Translations under genes and position numbers: made by a program | Source: Antedon mediterranea | Lineage: Eukaryota > Echinodermata > Crinoidea > Comatulida > Antedonidae | Assembly (NCBI RefSeq): GCF_964355755.1 | Contig: NC_092671.1 | Coordinates: 16,275,501-16,339,500, forward strand | Length of the DNA stretch: 64,000 nt | Reading direction: 5' to 3' | Shown: positions 1 through 12,700 of the stretch, one piece after another | Layout of the letters: every line of letters starts with the position of its first letter | Position numbering within the stretch: the stretch's first letter is position 1 | Notes under the pieces: generated by a model | Databases searched by the model: none | Told to the model about the DNA's origin: nothing | Seen by the model: the letters and a program-made list of their open reading frames with translations, nothing else

Positions 1-188
1 AGGAAAAACAAGGCCAACAGCCATAAGTCGCGTGCTAAAACGCATAGTGATACCGGACCGACAGACAGACCGACAGACCGACCGACATAGTGAACTATTG
101 AGGTCGGTCGGTCTGTCGGTCTGTCTGTCGGTCCGGTATCACTATGCGTTTTAGCACGCGACTTATGGCTGTTGGCCTTGTTTTGCTT
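1..188. repeat. Near-perfect hairpin (foldback) element at left window edge
   Basis: Bases 1-86 and 103-188 are reverse complements with only a few mismatches at the outer tip, separated by a 16-nt loop at 87-102. The arms carry GTCGCGTGC, GATACCGGACC and a run of GACC/GACA repeats. A related motif set (GACCGACCGACAT followed by GTCGCGT and CACGCGAC) recurs at 57640-57725, so this is a dispersed family. The near identity of the arms suggests recent origin or gene conversion between arms. The element may extend beyond the left edge. Whether it is a MITE or a foldback of another class cannot be decided because no target duplication is visible. Confidence 0.8.
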
Positions 189-760
189 AAGTCATCATTG
201 TTAAGAAGTGAAAACAGACCTAAATGCCGACTTATACCTATTTATAGTGCATGATTATTATAGTACCGGTGCGTTGTTGATAGATTATTAACTTTTTACA
301 ATTCTAAGATCCACTCCAACATTTATATCATTGTTAATGAGACAATGTTGTAAGACCTTCTTGCCAAAAATGATACAACAATGTTATTAATCATAAAATT
401 AATTAAATTAATTAAACAACCGGTATATTTTGTTTGATTAAAATATTTACATTGCTCTTATAACTCATTATGAATGTTTGGAAATTATTGTACAACACTC
501 AATATTACCGGATGTGTGGGCAGTTGTCTACTAATACACGCCATTACTGTAAGTGATACACGTTGTAAATCATATTGATTACATTTTCTTTTACAGTCAG
601 TATAGTTTGTCCACCGCCCCTCCCACCCACAAGACTGTTATTACTTGGAAAATAAATTTTGTTTTTTCAGGTATAGTACTTGTATTGTAATTTGGCAAAA
701 TAGAATTTTGAAAAGTAGTACTTTCTTTGTTTGTCCACAATTTTCAATTTATCATGATTA
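189..760. other. AT-rich non-coding stretch
   Basis: No ORF, repeat array or RNA gene recognised. Confidence 0.4.
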
Positions 761-1170
761 TTTCGGTGTGAATAGATATATACTTACAGAACATGTCTAT
801 TGATTTTCAGAAAAATCGATATATTGATGATGTAACAATCAATGTGACGGAAATGATAAATAGGACGCCCTCTGTTGCTTTTTTATTTTTCCAAAGATCT
901 TAGAAAGTATATCTTTCTAAGATCTTTGATTTCTCTGTTTCCGAGTGCTTTCATTTTTTGTTTGTATGTTTGCACGACAGCGTCAACAATGTTTAAGTTG
1001 TTCATTAATAGGTATATTCTTACAGAATTTGTATTTATATGGGTGACTTCATAAAAACTTACTCTCGAGTTACCTTTAATGTGAGCTAAAATATAAAATA
1101 GAACGCCCTCTGTCGCTCTGAATTTTCCCCGAGCGCTTTGTTTATTTACTTATTTTATTTAAATGTTCTT
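760..1170. repeat. Diverged tandem duplication, unit about 200-245 bp
   Basis: Two diverged copies (about 770-970 and 1005-1170) share an ordered set of motifs: ATATACTTACAGAA / ATATTCTTACAGAA, AATGTGA, AAATAGGACGCCCTCTGT / AAATAGAACGCCCTCTGT, and CCGAGTGCTTT / CCGAGCGCTTT. The CGCCCTCTGTYGCT core is the best conserved part. The first copy contains an extra 37-bp hairpin (892-928) that the second lacks. Confidence 0.55.
892..928. repeat. Perfect 16-bp inverted repeat
   Basis: Arms 892-907 and 913-928 (CAAAGATCTTAGAAAG and its exact reverse complement) are separated by the 5-nt loop TATAT. It sits inside one copy of a diverged duplication and is absent from the other, so it looks like an insertion. 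Confidence 0.8.
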
Positions 1171-1179
1171 GTTTCCTCC

Positions 1180-4100
1180 TTTAACTGTTATGTTTTAATC
1201 GGTTGTTTTATTAGCCGATTTTCGTATGGTATCATGTCTAGCGACGATTAACTGTGGGGCTGTTTTATTATCAAGCGACGGTAACAGACCGAGAATCGGT
1301 TAGTTTTCACTCGTTCTTCACACCCTTTTCAAACATTAAAGCGTGCCCTTCTTTCCCTGTTAAGTACTTATCTAGTACTGTTTTTTTCTCTCTTGTATGG
1401 TAGACTAACCACTAGCAATGTCTCACAATGCTTCGTGTATTAAACAATGATTTCCTTAATCACTTTTTTCAAACACTTTTTTGAATATAATATTCCGTTT
1501 TTTAGAATAATTTTCTCGTACTTATATCAAAACATAAATTGAAGAGATATTTCAGTCTTAATATGTTAGTATTATTTTAAGTTTATATTATTTTACCGTC
1601 TCAATGCTAGCATGCAAACCCTACTAACAATAAAATCAAACGCATTAACTTACAAAAAAAATATATTAACTCAAAAAGCAAGTGGGCTATTGTTTGTATA
1701 AACAATCAATTTAGTTCACTGTTGATATTACTTATATTTTTAGTGACGTATTCTTACGACTTATTTCTAAGAAGGAATGGAACATAAATTACGACACAAG
1801 ATAACTTATAAAATTGGCATGAGAACATATGTAGCGCATTTTTAGATGATAAAATGGAATAGTGTGTTTTGTAACATTCATTCTGATTGTTCATTATACC
1901 ATAGGACTAAATCCGAAAAGCCTTCAGATACTCATAGTATAGATACTCTTCGGCATCTAGGCCTTATGAACCGCAACCTCAGGCATATATAATTAACGCA
2001 TTTAATTGCAGACAATAATCTGATAATAGTAATGATTATTATTAATTGTACTAAGAGGACTATGGGGAGAGTAATTTATTATAAGAACGATTTGTTTAAA
2101 CATGAACCTAATTAAATATCAACATGCATGTTAATTTATAGTTTGCAAATTGATTAAGAAATACTGTAGGATCGACTGATTGTTCATCCTTAAAATGTCA
2201 TTATGATTTAACAGCTGCTTAAGGAGCATAGTAAACTAGTTTTGCTCTTTCAAGTATTTGCTTATCCACCTTGCTCACGAGGGAATTAAACTAGTGATTC
2301 GATTTGTGTGTAAATTACTAGTACAGTTTTTTTTGTTTAACCGCGTTTCTGTACTATGTTGTGTCTTGAATCAAGGACTGTAAGTCCCTACTTATGGTAC
2401 GTAGAGTTTCAACAACACGTTCTCTATACATTAATGTACTGGCATAAATTTTTATTAGTTCGATTAATCTTATTCTTACATTTTCATTAAAATATCGCTC
2501 ATTTTACATATCTCCATAGGAACCTGAATAATGATAGCCTTTTACATGTGTAAACTAACATTGTTATTTTATTTTATGGTTTCACTAGTTGTCTTCTACT
2601 TTGAGTCTTGATTGTAAAAGATCGAGTGTCGTTGCCTAGAATTTCCATTTAAACATAAAAATGATAATATACTGTACCATAAATTATATTTTTTATTGTG
2701 AAAACTATGAAAAGAAAGATGCAAAAGTACACAGACGGACAGATGGTATTATATCGACGTTTCAATTGCCAAAAAAATCGATGTGTTGAAAAGTCTCGCT
2801 ATATGATTATTCACACTTCCAGGCTACAAAAAAACGTACGTTCGTAATGCTGTCAGACCCTTTTAAGGGCGCGATCTATTAAAAAGGAATGGTCTACTAG
2901 TCTACCACAGCAACGTATCGAAGCTGTTTAATTTGTGAAAGGGGCTTTCGAAGGCAGATTAAAAATGTGTATAATAATGCGAAATATGAAATGATTTCTA
3001 CCTAATACAATACTCGTTAAGGGTTAGAATCGTGTAAACACCATTGGTTTCTTTAATTATATTATTAACAAATAGTTCTTGTTCATTAATTATTATATTT
3101 GAAGTAAATTATAGCAACTTAATTACCTCGTCTGTTTTCTATTGTCCACTTTATTGATGTCCGTTAAATTTGTACTTATATTATACATGTTGTGGTATTG
3201 GATCAGCTGCAGGCATGGGGATACTTGGAATACAGCTGAGTTTGTTAATGATTATTCTATTGCGGTTTCAATATCCATTATTTCTTAATTGGAAAGAACG
3301 CGATCGTCGTGTATTTTTGTGAAAACATTGACCAAACAAATGGACAAATGAAAGAGAATTAATAAAAACAATAAACGATGTTGAATTGTTACTTTATAAT
3401 CGTCCGTACAAATCTTGTTGAAGATTGGGAGTAAATGATTGTTCTCTATTCTATTCTGTTTATTATGTTTTTGTTTCTCCATGTCTGCAATTACATTAGC
3501 TCATGACGTAGCAATTAACACGTCCTACTGTACAATTCTGTACAAATTATATGCAGCCATTGAAAACTATACGATTACAAATGGATTTTATGAGTTGATG
3601 TTGGGATTCGTTACGTCAAAATAAGGCAGGTTCAATTCCAAAATTAATTTTTAAAATTACGAAGAATCACATCGTCGACGAATGGAATACATCCGAAATG
3701 TACCAATTATGATTCATTTCAGATCTCGTTTTAATAAATCAAGAACGAATTCTCAAACGACACATAGGATCTGAAAATGCTTTGCCTAAAGTTATGATTG
3801 AAATCCACTCATACCTACTCATTGGCTAGATCTTCCAAATCCACCAATTACATTTTATTTTATCATTCTGATTTTTTATTCATCTTTTTGTTGACCTATA
3901 ATGATCCATTAACGGTAATTGCTCGCGTAAATACTGCATAATTGTGATGATATAAAGATAAATTTAGAAAATCGGATATTTGAATAATGTTTATTAATGT
4001 TTTATGACTTATCAATTGCAGGTTTTAAGCTAGCATTAGCTTTAATTGTTAATTCTAATGTAAGTTTGTAATAATCACAAAATGATATTTAATGAAGAAC

Positions 4101-6150
4101 AGATGAAAATATACTTTTATGTGACTTGCAATAATTGATGTGACATAAATCTTGAATTTGTAAACTTTTTTTTTTGGCAATGCCTGTAGAACTGCTAAAA
4201 CTAGTTTTATACGATGTTGACAAATTACGCTCAGATAGTTGGGAACCTAATTATTTTGTTAAGTAAAAGAAAGTGATGGTGGAAGTGTATAACGTGAGGT
4301 GATTAATTATTTAATGAATTGCTATTTGCCCTTACGTAAACTTATATAAAGATGCAATGGGTACCTTTTCTGTGACAAACACGTTATCTTGCTAACTAGA
4401 ATTTTGGCAAAAGTCACTGATTAAGACATATCGTTACATATAGTATTGGATATCTGCCTATAAGAATACTCATGTATCATGATAAAGAAGTCTCATTAAT
4501 GTATTTCGTACAACCATCGATTTATACTGATACACTTGTATGCTCATCAAGAAACCAAAAACCGGATCGATTCCTCCTTACCATCCTGACTAAATTCGTC
4601 AAACAGAAAGATGAGCATGGTAAGATAAGTGCAAATAGCACCAGCTTACATTATAGATACAGACATTGTATTTAAATAACTTAAACAGCAATGGTCAGTC
4701 GAGAATGCACAATGCATTGATGTCATTAAGATGTTAATTGTGAATAACCTTTTCGTAATTAAAGACAATCAAGAAATCTCAGTTTCATTGAAAATAAACA
4801 CATTTTAAAAATTAGAACGAAATATAACTCCTTCATTCAGACCATTAGGCTCTATTTGCCATTGATAAATTTCTTCTCCAATTGTTTAATGTTTCTGCAT
4901 CGTCTACTGAAATGTAAATTATTGTTTTTCAGTGTGTATTATATAGGACACTTACAACAATTCATTTCTAAGCATGTTTTCTCTTTCCATTAAGTTTGAA
5001 ATAATAAACGATGTAGCCACAAAGCAGTACTATTTTATTTGACAAAGAAAGAATTGACTGAAATTACAATCAAACGTAAGCAAAAGACAGTACATTTAAA
5101 ATAAAAGTCAATTAGTTGAATGGTGAGGGCATATGATATCAAAAGTAATGATCATTAAAATCAACAAGCTGATTCATAAATAATTTGCAAAACGACGACT
5201 AGTCTATAACGACTAAAAACCAATTTTTGTTTATTTTTTTCGCCATAAAAAATATTAAAAAAACAAAAAAGGAATTTATTTTTAAACAACAATGTACTAG
5301 ATTATTTTCTTCTATGTCTTTTTCTGTTAACTGAGCTGCCAAACTAACAATAATATTTATTTCACAATCGTAAAAACATAACAATTACAATAAATCGGAT
5401 TGAACATAGGCAAAACTTTCGACGCTATTTAACTCTTTTGTAAAATTTCAGGATAAAAGAAGAAATCTTTGTTTATTGACAATTTTAAATTAATTCATTT
5501 TGTAAGAAAAATAGGTAAAATACTATCAATAAGAGTGTATAAATAGACTAACGATGGCACGAAACGTATTTGCCAATGGCCAAAAGGCAATAAATTATAC
5601 AATAAGTTCATTAAGTAAGTCTTAAGTTAGTCTTGTATTCATTATTACAACGGAATGAGACTAGTGGGTAAATCAAATGATTCTAAATTTTGTTACAATC
5701 ATATGATATTATATGGTGTATCTAATCAACGCTCACAGTAACACCTCGTATACAATCCCACCGGAAAACCGAACGATTTATGTGTGTTGTTGTATGCAAA
5801 CCTTCTAACATTACACGCAATTTAAATGTTATTGTGTGATATAAATTATTATAAAATAGGCATATTTCCATATTTATATTTTCAGCCTTGACAATAATAA
5901 ATTCGAGTCGTTATTGTCTTTGTCGCTACCATAGTCTAAGTGAAAACAAAAAAACAATGACATAACAAAGAGTACCTACCAAATTAAATTATACGAATGT
6001 AAATAATATGTAGATGCGAAATAAAATAATATTATAAAGTAATATTATTTTCAAAATTATGATTCAGAAATGAAACTTGATGATATTCATATCTTGAAAA
6101 TCTATGTGAGATCGTAAATTCGAAGAGACATAATTGTCATTAATTTTGTT
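1180..6150. other. AT-rich non-coding DNA
   Basis: About 5 kb with only sporadic ORFs of 61-67 codons that have no recognisable motif or coding bias. A short imperfect hairpin lies near 1912-1955. No exons could be placed with confidence on either strand. Confidence 0.4.
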
Positions 6151-6164
6151 GATGATATACATAT

Positions 6165-6500
6165 TTTGTACGCACGCGCACGCGTACGCTGATAACATAC
6201 AGTATTACAGCTTTGTTTACGACGCGCGCACGCATATTGATGATAATGATACAGCATTTTTATGCACGCGTAAGCTGATGATAACATTATACAGCTAGCT
6301 TTTTACGTTTGTGATAATACAGCTTTAATATGCATGCGTACGCTCATGATAGTAGTACAGCTTGTGTACGCACACGTAAGTTGATGATAATAGTACATCT
6401 TTTAGTACGTACGCGTACGATGATGATGATAATGGTATAGTCTTTTACGCACGCGCGTTCGCCGATAGTAGGCCTACAACTTTTTTACGTATGCGTCAAC
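6165..6500. repeat. Degenerate CG-rich minisatellite with alternating purine-pyrimidine cores
   Basis: About nine imperfect units spaced 26-53 bp share an alternating core of the type TACGCACGCGTACGC followed by TGATGATAATAGTACAGC. Cores begin near 6169, 6222, 6262, 6304, 6330, 6366, 6401, 6446 and 6487. Alternating CG/CA/TA dinucleotides are known to favour Z-DNA. CpG density is far above the surrounding DNA. Isolated similar cores occur near 6946 and 17748. Confidence 0.6.
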
Positions 6501-6509
6501 GATGCAGAT

Positions 6510-7560
6510 TTTATTTTTTATTTATGTATTTTATTTTGTATTTATTTACAGGTACTAACAAGTTATATAAGCCCATATTACAATCTTCAGAATAAAATCA
6601 ATTTCTTTATTTTACTATAGTGTATACTGATTTTTTATTTATGAGATTTTAGATCTTAAAAGGTAATAAATAAAGTGTGAACTAAATTGATGATCGCTGA
6701 TGACTGATTGCTATCATTGAGTTGTTGAAAGTAAGATACAGGCGATTGTAACGTAAGTGAGAATGACAAGATATGTATCAAACTATGGTATCAGAATCTA
6801 TTAACGTACTTGGAATTGTGTTACCTTTATTATAAAATTATTTAAAAACATGTAAAGTAAAAATGATTTAGCATGAAACATTTCATCAATTTAAATATGG
6901 ATAACGGATGTACGACAGATACACATACACATTAACAGTATTTGTACGCGCGCGTCTGATTATATTTGTCTACGCGAAATGTTTCTCTGACGATAAGATT
7001 AAACATTTGATAGTAACAATTCGTATCATGTAATACAATAGTTCGTTGACCTAATGTTTATACAACAAAACGTTTGGAAACGCGTTACCTGCTTCTTAAC
7101 GCGTGTTTCGAAAGTTACATTGCGTTTATGGATGAAATACTGCACTAAATACAGCAATTTGGTTACAAAATGTATTCCTTGGTGGGAATCTTTTCAGCAA
7201 TCTGCTTTAAATTTTGTCAAAAGAATTTCGCAAGGTAATTAATTATTACATAGAATATTATTGACGCACAACCTCAAGGGAGATACAACACGTTCCGTTG
7301 ATCGTGATTTAGTTAAAATCGCACAGTATTAAAAAAATGCAATTAACAACATCAGTATTACAACAATATTTCGGTTATTAAATCAAAGAACGTAAAACAT
7401 TATATTAATTATGGAACTGTACAAAGCTCATGTGGTGTAGTTTCAGGGAAGAGTGAGTTTGTATATACTCTTTCCATAGCTCTACAGCCAACATGAATGA
7501 CATTTCTACGCAAATAAATTAGTTTAAACTTAAATGATAACTCACGTATACTTCTACACA
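6510..7560. other. Non-coding DNA, one weak exon-like ORF
   Basis: Mostly AT-rich. A 62-codon forward ORF at 7054-7242 ends close to a donor-like CGCAAG/GTAATT, but it has no recognisable domain and no convincing acceptor, so it is not called as a gene. Confidence 0.3.
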
Positions 7561-7567
7561 AATGTAG

Positions 7568-7575
7568 TATAAAAG
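7568..7575 (+). promoter_or_regulatory. TATA-box-like element upstream of a GC-rich island
   Basis: TATAAAAG matches the canonical TATA box. It is followed by about 200 bp that are clearly richer in G+C than the surroundings (about 7590-7780). If functional, transcription would start near 7598. The downstream island holds only very short ORFs, the last being the 29-codon ORF at 7698-7787. Chance occurrence in AT-rich DNA is quite possible. Confidence 0.25.
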
Positions 7576-7697
7576 GACCAGTACCTTTCTATGTACAACT
7601 GAACGCCGGTTCCACAATGTTCTTGAGTCCGTTTTCCCGAGTGTTGTGACTTTTCACTGCCTCCGTCCGTTCGTTTCCAAGTTTCGCTTTAACTGAA

Positions 7698-7787
7698 ATG
7701 CCCAATCACCGGCACCTGCATTATATCTACACTGACAATGGTTTAGTCCGCGCCTCCAAATACCCACTCGATCAATTCGATAAATGA
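7698..7787 (+). CDS. Possible 29-codon small ORF (hypothetical)
   Basis: An ATG-initiated ORF of 29 codons starting MPNHRHLHYIYTDNG and ending at TGA 7785-7787. It lies in the GC-rich tract about 130 bp downstream of the TATA-like box at 7568. The codons look less AT-driven than neighbouring spurious ORFs. At least two shorter ATG ORFs precede it in the putative transcript. No family is recognised. It could be a small coding exon, part of a non-coding RNA, or chance. Confidence 0.15.
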   Translation: MPNHRHLHYIYTDNGLVRASKYPLDQFDK

Positions 7788-7789
7788 TG

Positions 7790-8840
7790 AATTTAGCTTA
7801 TTAAGTTTACTAAATTACGTTATTCATGTATTATAGCAATAAATAGTGGCCGTTTAGCAGGAAGCGATCAAGTGAATTTTTATGAATAAAGACGCTATCA
7901 TTGGACGTATAATTGCTTAGATTTAAAAGCTTTAGCGAAAACCGAATAACTCGTAAAATTGAAAATGAAAAGATTTGTCTAATTGACATTCAAACTTATC
8001 GATTAAGACGTTATAATTTTTGTTTTTATATAAACAATATTGAAGGTTAAAATAGCATCAATTTAGTGTTTTGTTTATACCGGATGTATTCTTCTTTTCC
8101 CCCATTAAATTTTAAAGTTGGGATTTTACTTTCCTAATTGTTATACAAAACAAATCAATAAACTAATCTAATTTGTATAGTCTTATTTAAGGTATTGTTA
8201 CCAAAAGATATTAAAAAAACTCCAAACCATTAATTGAATTTCCTATTTAAAATCAATAACTTATGAATTACTGTGATCAATTAAAATTTGTTATTTTAAT
8301 TTTACGACTGAGGAGTAACAGTGAATAATTGTGATTTTTACAATTACAGTTTATCTTCTTCTTCTTTATTTTAGGTAACGTTGACAACAATATTACTCCT
8401 TTACTATAAATACAATTTTCACAATTCTACGTAATAGAGAACAATTGTTAAGTCAAAGTTGTTTCAATTTGCTAATGCATCCAAATAAGAGTTTGTACGC
8501 GAGCGTTTTTTTTTTACAGAAGTCGCTTTGACGAATAAATTACACCGTAATGCTAAAATTTATATTAATGAATTAATAAACCATTTTAAAAACGGATTCG
8601 TATATTATAATGATTTAGTGTTTACGCTCTGGTAAGTTGGAGCAAGGCAGGGAATAATTACCATGTTCTTGATTAAAAAAGACAAAGCAATTAAATGTTA
8701 ATAGTTGTTAATCTTGGTCTTGTGAGATGAATTCGAAAGCAAATATATTTTTCGATTTGTGATATGTTAATAAAACTTTAAATTTCTTGGGTTGATTTAA
8801 TATTTCTCCGGAGTTTGGGATAATAAAGTTCTATTGTATT
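7790..8840. other. AT-rich non-coding stretch
   Basis: Nothing recognised beyond homopolymer runs and simple AT-rich sequence. Confidence 0.4.
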
Positions 8841-8843
8841 ATA

Positions 8844-9003
8844 TTGACGTTCAAATATAACACTATACGCGTTAAGGTTTTTTTTGACGTTCAAATATAA
8901 CACTATACGCGGTAAGGTTTTTTTTGACGTTCAAATATAACACTATACGCGGTAAGGTTTTTTTTGACATTCAAATATAACACTATACGCGGTAAGGTTT
9001 TTT
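8844..9003. repeat. 40-bp tandem repeat, 4 copies
   Basis: Exactly 40-bp periodic. TGACGTTCAAATATAACAC starts at 8845, 8885, 8925 and 8965 (the last with TGACAT), each copy closing with GGTAAGG and a T run. Copies differ at only one or two positions, so the amplification is recent. The array ends about 30 bp before a SINE. Confidence 0.9.
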
Positions 9004-9032
9004 CCCGAAATATACAGTTTTCTCTTTTGTGG

Positions 9033-9355
9033 AGCACTGTGGCGCAGTGGTTAGAGCATTGGACTTGCAATCAAGAGGTTGTCGGTTCAAGCCCCGGCTC
9101 GGTCACTGCAGTGTTGAGTCCTTGAGCAAGATTCTTTATCCACATTGTTCCTCCCCACCCAGGTGATAGAAATGGGTACCGGTATGTAAAAAGTACTGGG
9201 AAGGTAAATCAGACTCGTTTGTGCGGGAGGAGTGGCGTACCCCCCACAAACATACACACTTAGTGGAGTTTGGCCCAAACGCTATGGAAATGGAGATGGG
9301 CACCACGGCCGTTAGCATTAGCTTAGGTTTCGACTTTACTTTTTTACTACTTTTG
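9033..9355 (+). mobile_element. tRNA-derived SINE
   Basis: The head is tRNA-like: an A-box at 9040-9058 (TGGCGCAGTGGTTAGAGCA), an anticodon-arm-like stretch with loop CTTGCAA, and a B-box at 9084-9093 (GGTTCAAGCC). It is followed by a non-tRNA body with CTTGAGCAAGATTCTTTATC and CACCCAGGTGATAGAAATGG, then a T-rich tail near 9340-9355. The body resembles the conserved central region of tRNA-derived SINEs described in sea urchins and other deuterostomes (from memory, not searched). The intact boxes suggest pol III transcription was possible at insertion. The 3' boundary is approximate. Confidence 0.85.
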
Positions 9356-9414
9356 TTAACCGAATCATTGGCGTTGAAATAATTAATTCGACAAAAACGA
9401 GGATGACAAATGCT

Positions 9415-9755
9415 CATTGATAGTTAGACTGTTTGTGGTTTTATTATACAGGAAGAATTTTAGTTAGATAGTTCTATAAATTGTGACTGGAAGAATTTTA
9501 GATAGACAGTTCTATATATTGTGTGTGTAGTTTTGCTATACGGGAGGAATTTTAGATAGACAATTATGTAAATTGTGTGTAGTTTTGTAATACTGGAGGA
9601 ATTTTAATTAAACAGTTCTATAGATTGTGTGTAGTTTTGTTATACAGGACCAATTTTAGTTTGGCAGTTCTACATAATGTGTAGTTTTGTCCTACATGAA
9701 GAATTTTAGTTAGACAGTTCATATTGTGTGTAATTGTTATTATACATAATACACA
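9415..9755. repeat. Degenerate tandem repeat of about 58 bp, about 6 copies
   Basis: Repeated order of GAAGAATTTTAGTTAGACAG, TTCTATAWATTGTGTG and TAGTTTTGTTATACAGG. Units vary by indels: the second lacks the TAGTTTTG part and the last is shortened. It lies immediately downstream of the SINE. Confidence 0.7.
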
Positions 9756-9759
9756 TCCC

Positions 9760-12700
9760 CTCTCTCTCTATACCCACGAGGGATATGGGTAAATAAATAA
9801 GCAGGCGTGTGTAATTTTACAGGAAAGAAATAGCGATATTGTGCTGTAGATACAACAAGATGTCGATATAAATTAATATTGGATAACAACTTGTTAATGA
9901 AAATTTTGTCGAACTTGGACTCTGGTATTGTATAATGATTGAATTATCCACAATGGTTATTGCAGTTACCGTCAATAATCAAATAAACACACGCAACTTA
10001 GTGTACAACTAATGAACAATGAATGCACAATGCGTCCATTATTTCCTTTTTCGAAGAAATTATGATGGACAATGAAAGAGTCTATATGATTTATATAGTA
10101 TTTCATTCGTTAAAAGGTAGTGTTGTATTATATATTTTTTTAACTATTATATTTCTGTCAATTTAAACAAGTTTTGGTGCAACTAGCTCTTTTTTTTTCG
10201 ACATTAGTAATTCTTAATGTGCGTGGAGAATATTAATATATAGAATTTTAAAAATCCAGAATGTCACATATCAACTGTTAATATAGTTTGATTTTATCCG
10301 TTTGTTTTTTTTTTAATTCAGCGTATAAAATTATTTCAAGTTTGATTTTAGCGTAGTCCTTAATGTGTTTGAGAAATATTATTAAATCAATACAAAATAT
10401 CCGGAAGTAACAAATTGACAGATTAAACAGTATATTTTCGGTTTATCAGTTTGTAAAACATATTTAGCGTATTATATAAAGTAATATAATATAGTGTTTC
10501 TTTTTCATCATGCTCATCCTTAACTTCAATTGTCGATCGGCTCTGGTTTTAAGGGTATCTCATTTCAGGGGTTATTTTTCAAATAGACCGTAGAATTCCT
10601 TTGCAAACATAATGTACTCTACGTCGTTTAACCTGAAAATCAAATTGTCTAAGTTAATTTTTTGCTCTAATGTATCAGTACATTAGTAGTCAAATGCGTC
10701 ATACGTCATACATACAGAACATCAAGTTTTGTATTTAGTGCTTCGAGCAAATCAAAATGTTAGGGATCTAATCTGTTTAGTTGGCCTAGCTGTTTCCGAA
10801 CCCGATAATACCTTAATGTTGAATGCATTTTACATGTAGCTCCAAAAACTTACCCGAAACCCCCAGGGATGCCAAAGTAATGTAATAGTCTGCAACTATA
10901 TTTTAGAATACAATTTAATATGAAAGAAAGATTTCATAAATATATAAACACTGTAGGTCAAGTATATCATAATTTTAAGAATATATGGCCAAATAGAACA
11001 TAGTTTCATGTTTCTTTCCTCCGCATGACTTTTTTTTAATCGTCTGTAAAACAAACATTCGATGACCGTTAGTTTTTAGATTTAATCAACTTATCAAAAC
11101 ATAAAAATGTTTGTATATCATAATTTTTAGTTTGTCAAAAAATAGCTTATAGCTAATGTTGCTTATAAAAACAAACACATAATCCAATGCCCTAAAGTAA
11201 CGTTTTTTGGAGACATGATTTTTTAATCAAATTTCTAAAGTGGTAAAAAGGAAAATAAAACTAAAATTTAGGCCTACATTATTAAAGATGTACAAAACCT
11301 GAAAAAAAAGATGAATAAAATCAGATTTTTAATAAAGTTATTCACTTCTGTAGAAAAAAAAATCAATAAAAATAATTATTTCACTTACGCCTATAAAAAG
11401 GCAAAAGAAACAGTTAATTTTAACCAAAAACCATTTTCTGACAGACAATTAAGGTATTTCTGCTCGAAATTACATCATTTCCCAGTTTTTGGTCAAAGTG
11501 AATAACTATTATGTGACATTAAAATGGTATATTCAACACAAAAAATGTAAAAATATTTTTCTAGGGGGACAATATATCTTTAATATTATTACGTATTCCA
11601 AAATCCCATAATGGATTAGATCGTCTTTTTGTGACTCATGGTTCGAATGCTTCTGGCTAGAAATTAAAGATGTTAAACTTTAATTATGGAAGAGAGAGGT
11701 TACATTCTTTACTTGTTTAATTAAAATTAACTAATCTAAGTAAATTGTATATCGACCGCTTATAATTTGTCAAGTTATACTGACTAAATCATTCAAGATA
11801 ATTTATGGACACTGTAATCGTCCAAAGTCATTTGAAGCAAAATACGTTCTGTTGAAATGAATGTCGAATGAATAACGCTTTTGGTTGATCTTTAATTTGA
11901 TTAGGCCCATACGCTGCTTGAATTGTAGCATAAAACACTATTGAAATTAATCATGAACGTAGACAATTATATATTTTGGATCGGATCATTGCATATACCA
12001 GATCTTGAATTTGCACTTTCTAAAAGTAAAAGTAGGTCTATGTCAAACCGAAGGTTCGTTGAAAAGATACATTGAAGGTCCACAATGCCGATTAACGTGT
12101 AATTTAATCAACAATTATTGTTACGTGTAGGAGTTACATGTAGGCCTACAAAAAATGAACTTATTTAGAGTGCGTAAACATATTGCAATGGTAACCAAAA
12201 CCATCGATGACGTCATTTCACACACATTTTAGATCAATCGTATGTTACTTTAAACTGTTGGCTAAGTAGTTGGTTAAACACAGTATTTGGAATCAGCTAT
12301 AAAAAGGCAAATTGTATATGTTTTATAGATTAAGATCAAACATAATATAAAATTAAAGAGTCTGTTTCCTTCTTATTCTTTCTACTGTATGTTTACCTCG
12401 TGTAACAGGACCTATCTTACAGGTTGTGTCAAAGTTCATTCTATAAAACATTACCTTAATCAATTAATGTAAAATATAATAATTGAAAGACCAGGCCTTT
12501 GTACTATAGGGATTTTATGCTACATCCATAAGAATAAATCGAAATGTATGATATCAGTATTTTAATGATAATTGATCCATGTTAGTATTGCTTATAAAGC
12601 TTTCTTCTCCTGGACGTGCGCAAAGCAAATTCAGTGATTCACGCGTCCTAATTGGTGACATTTATTGCTGTGCGCTTACGTCCAATTGGAAACCAGCTAA

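Noticed and set aside
9033-9110. Functional tRNA gene (Ala-like anticodon TGC)
   Set aside because: The anticodon and acceptor stems do not pair properly and the sequence continues into a SINE body and tail.
10830-10900. 36-bp minus-strand exon-like piece that would also join in phase 1 to exon 3 or 4
   Set aside because: It is more than 37 kb away beyond the satellite, and such short phase-compatible pieces are expected by chance in 48 kb.
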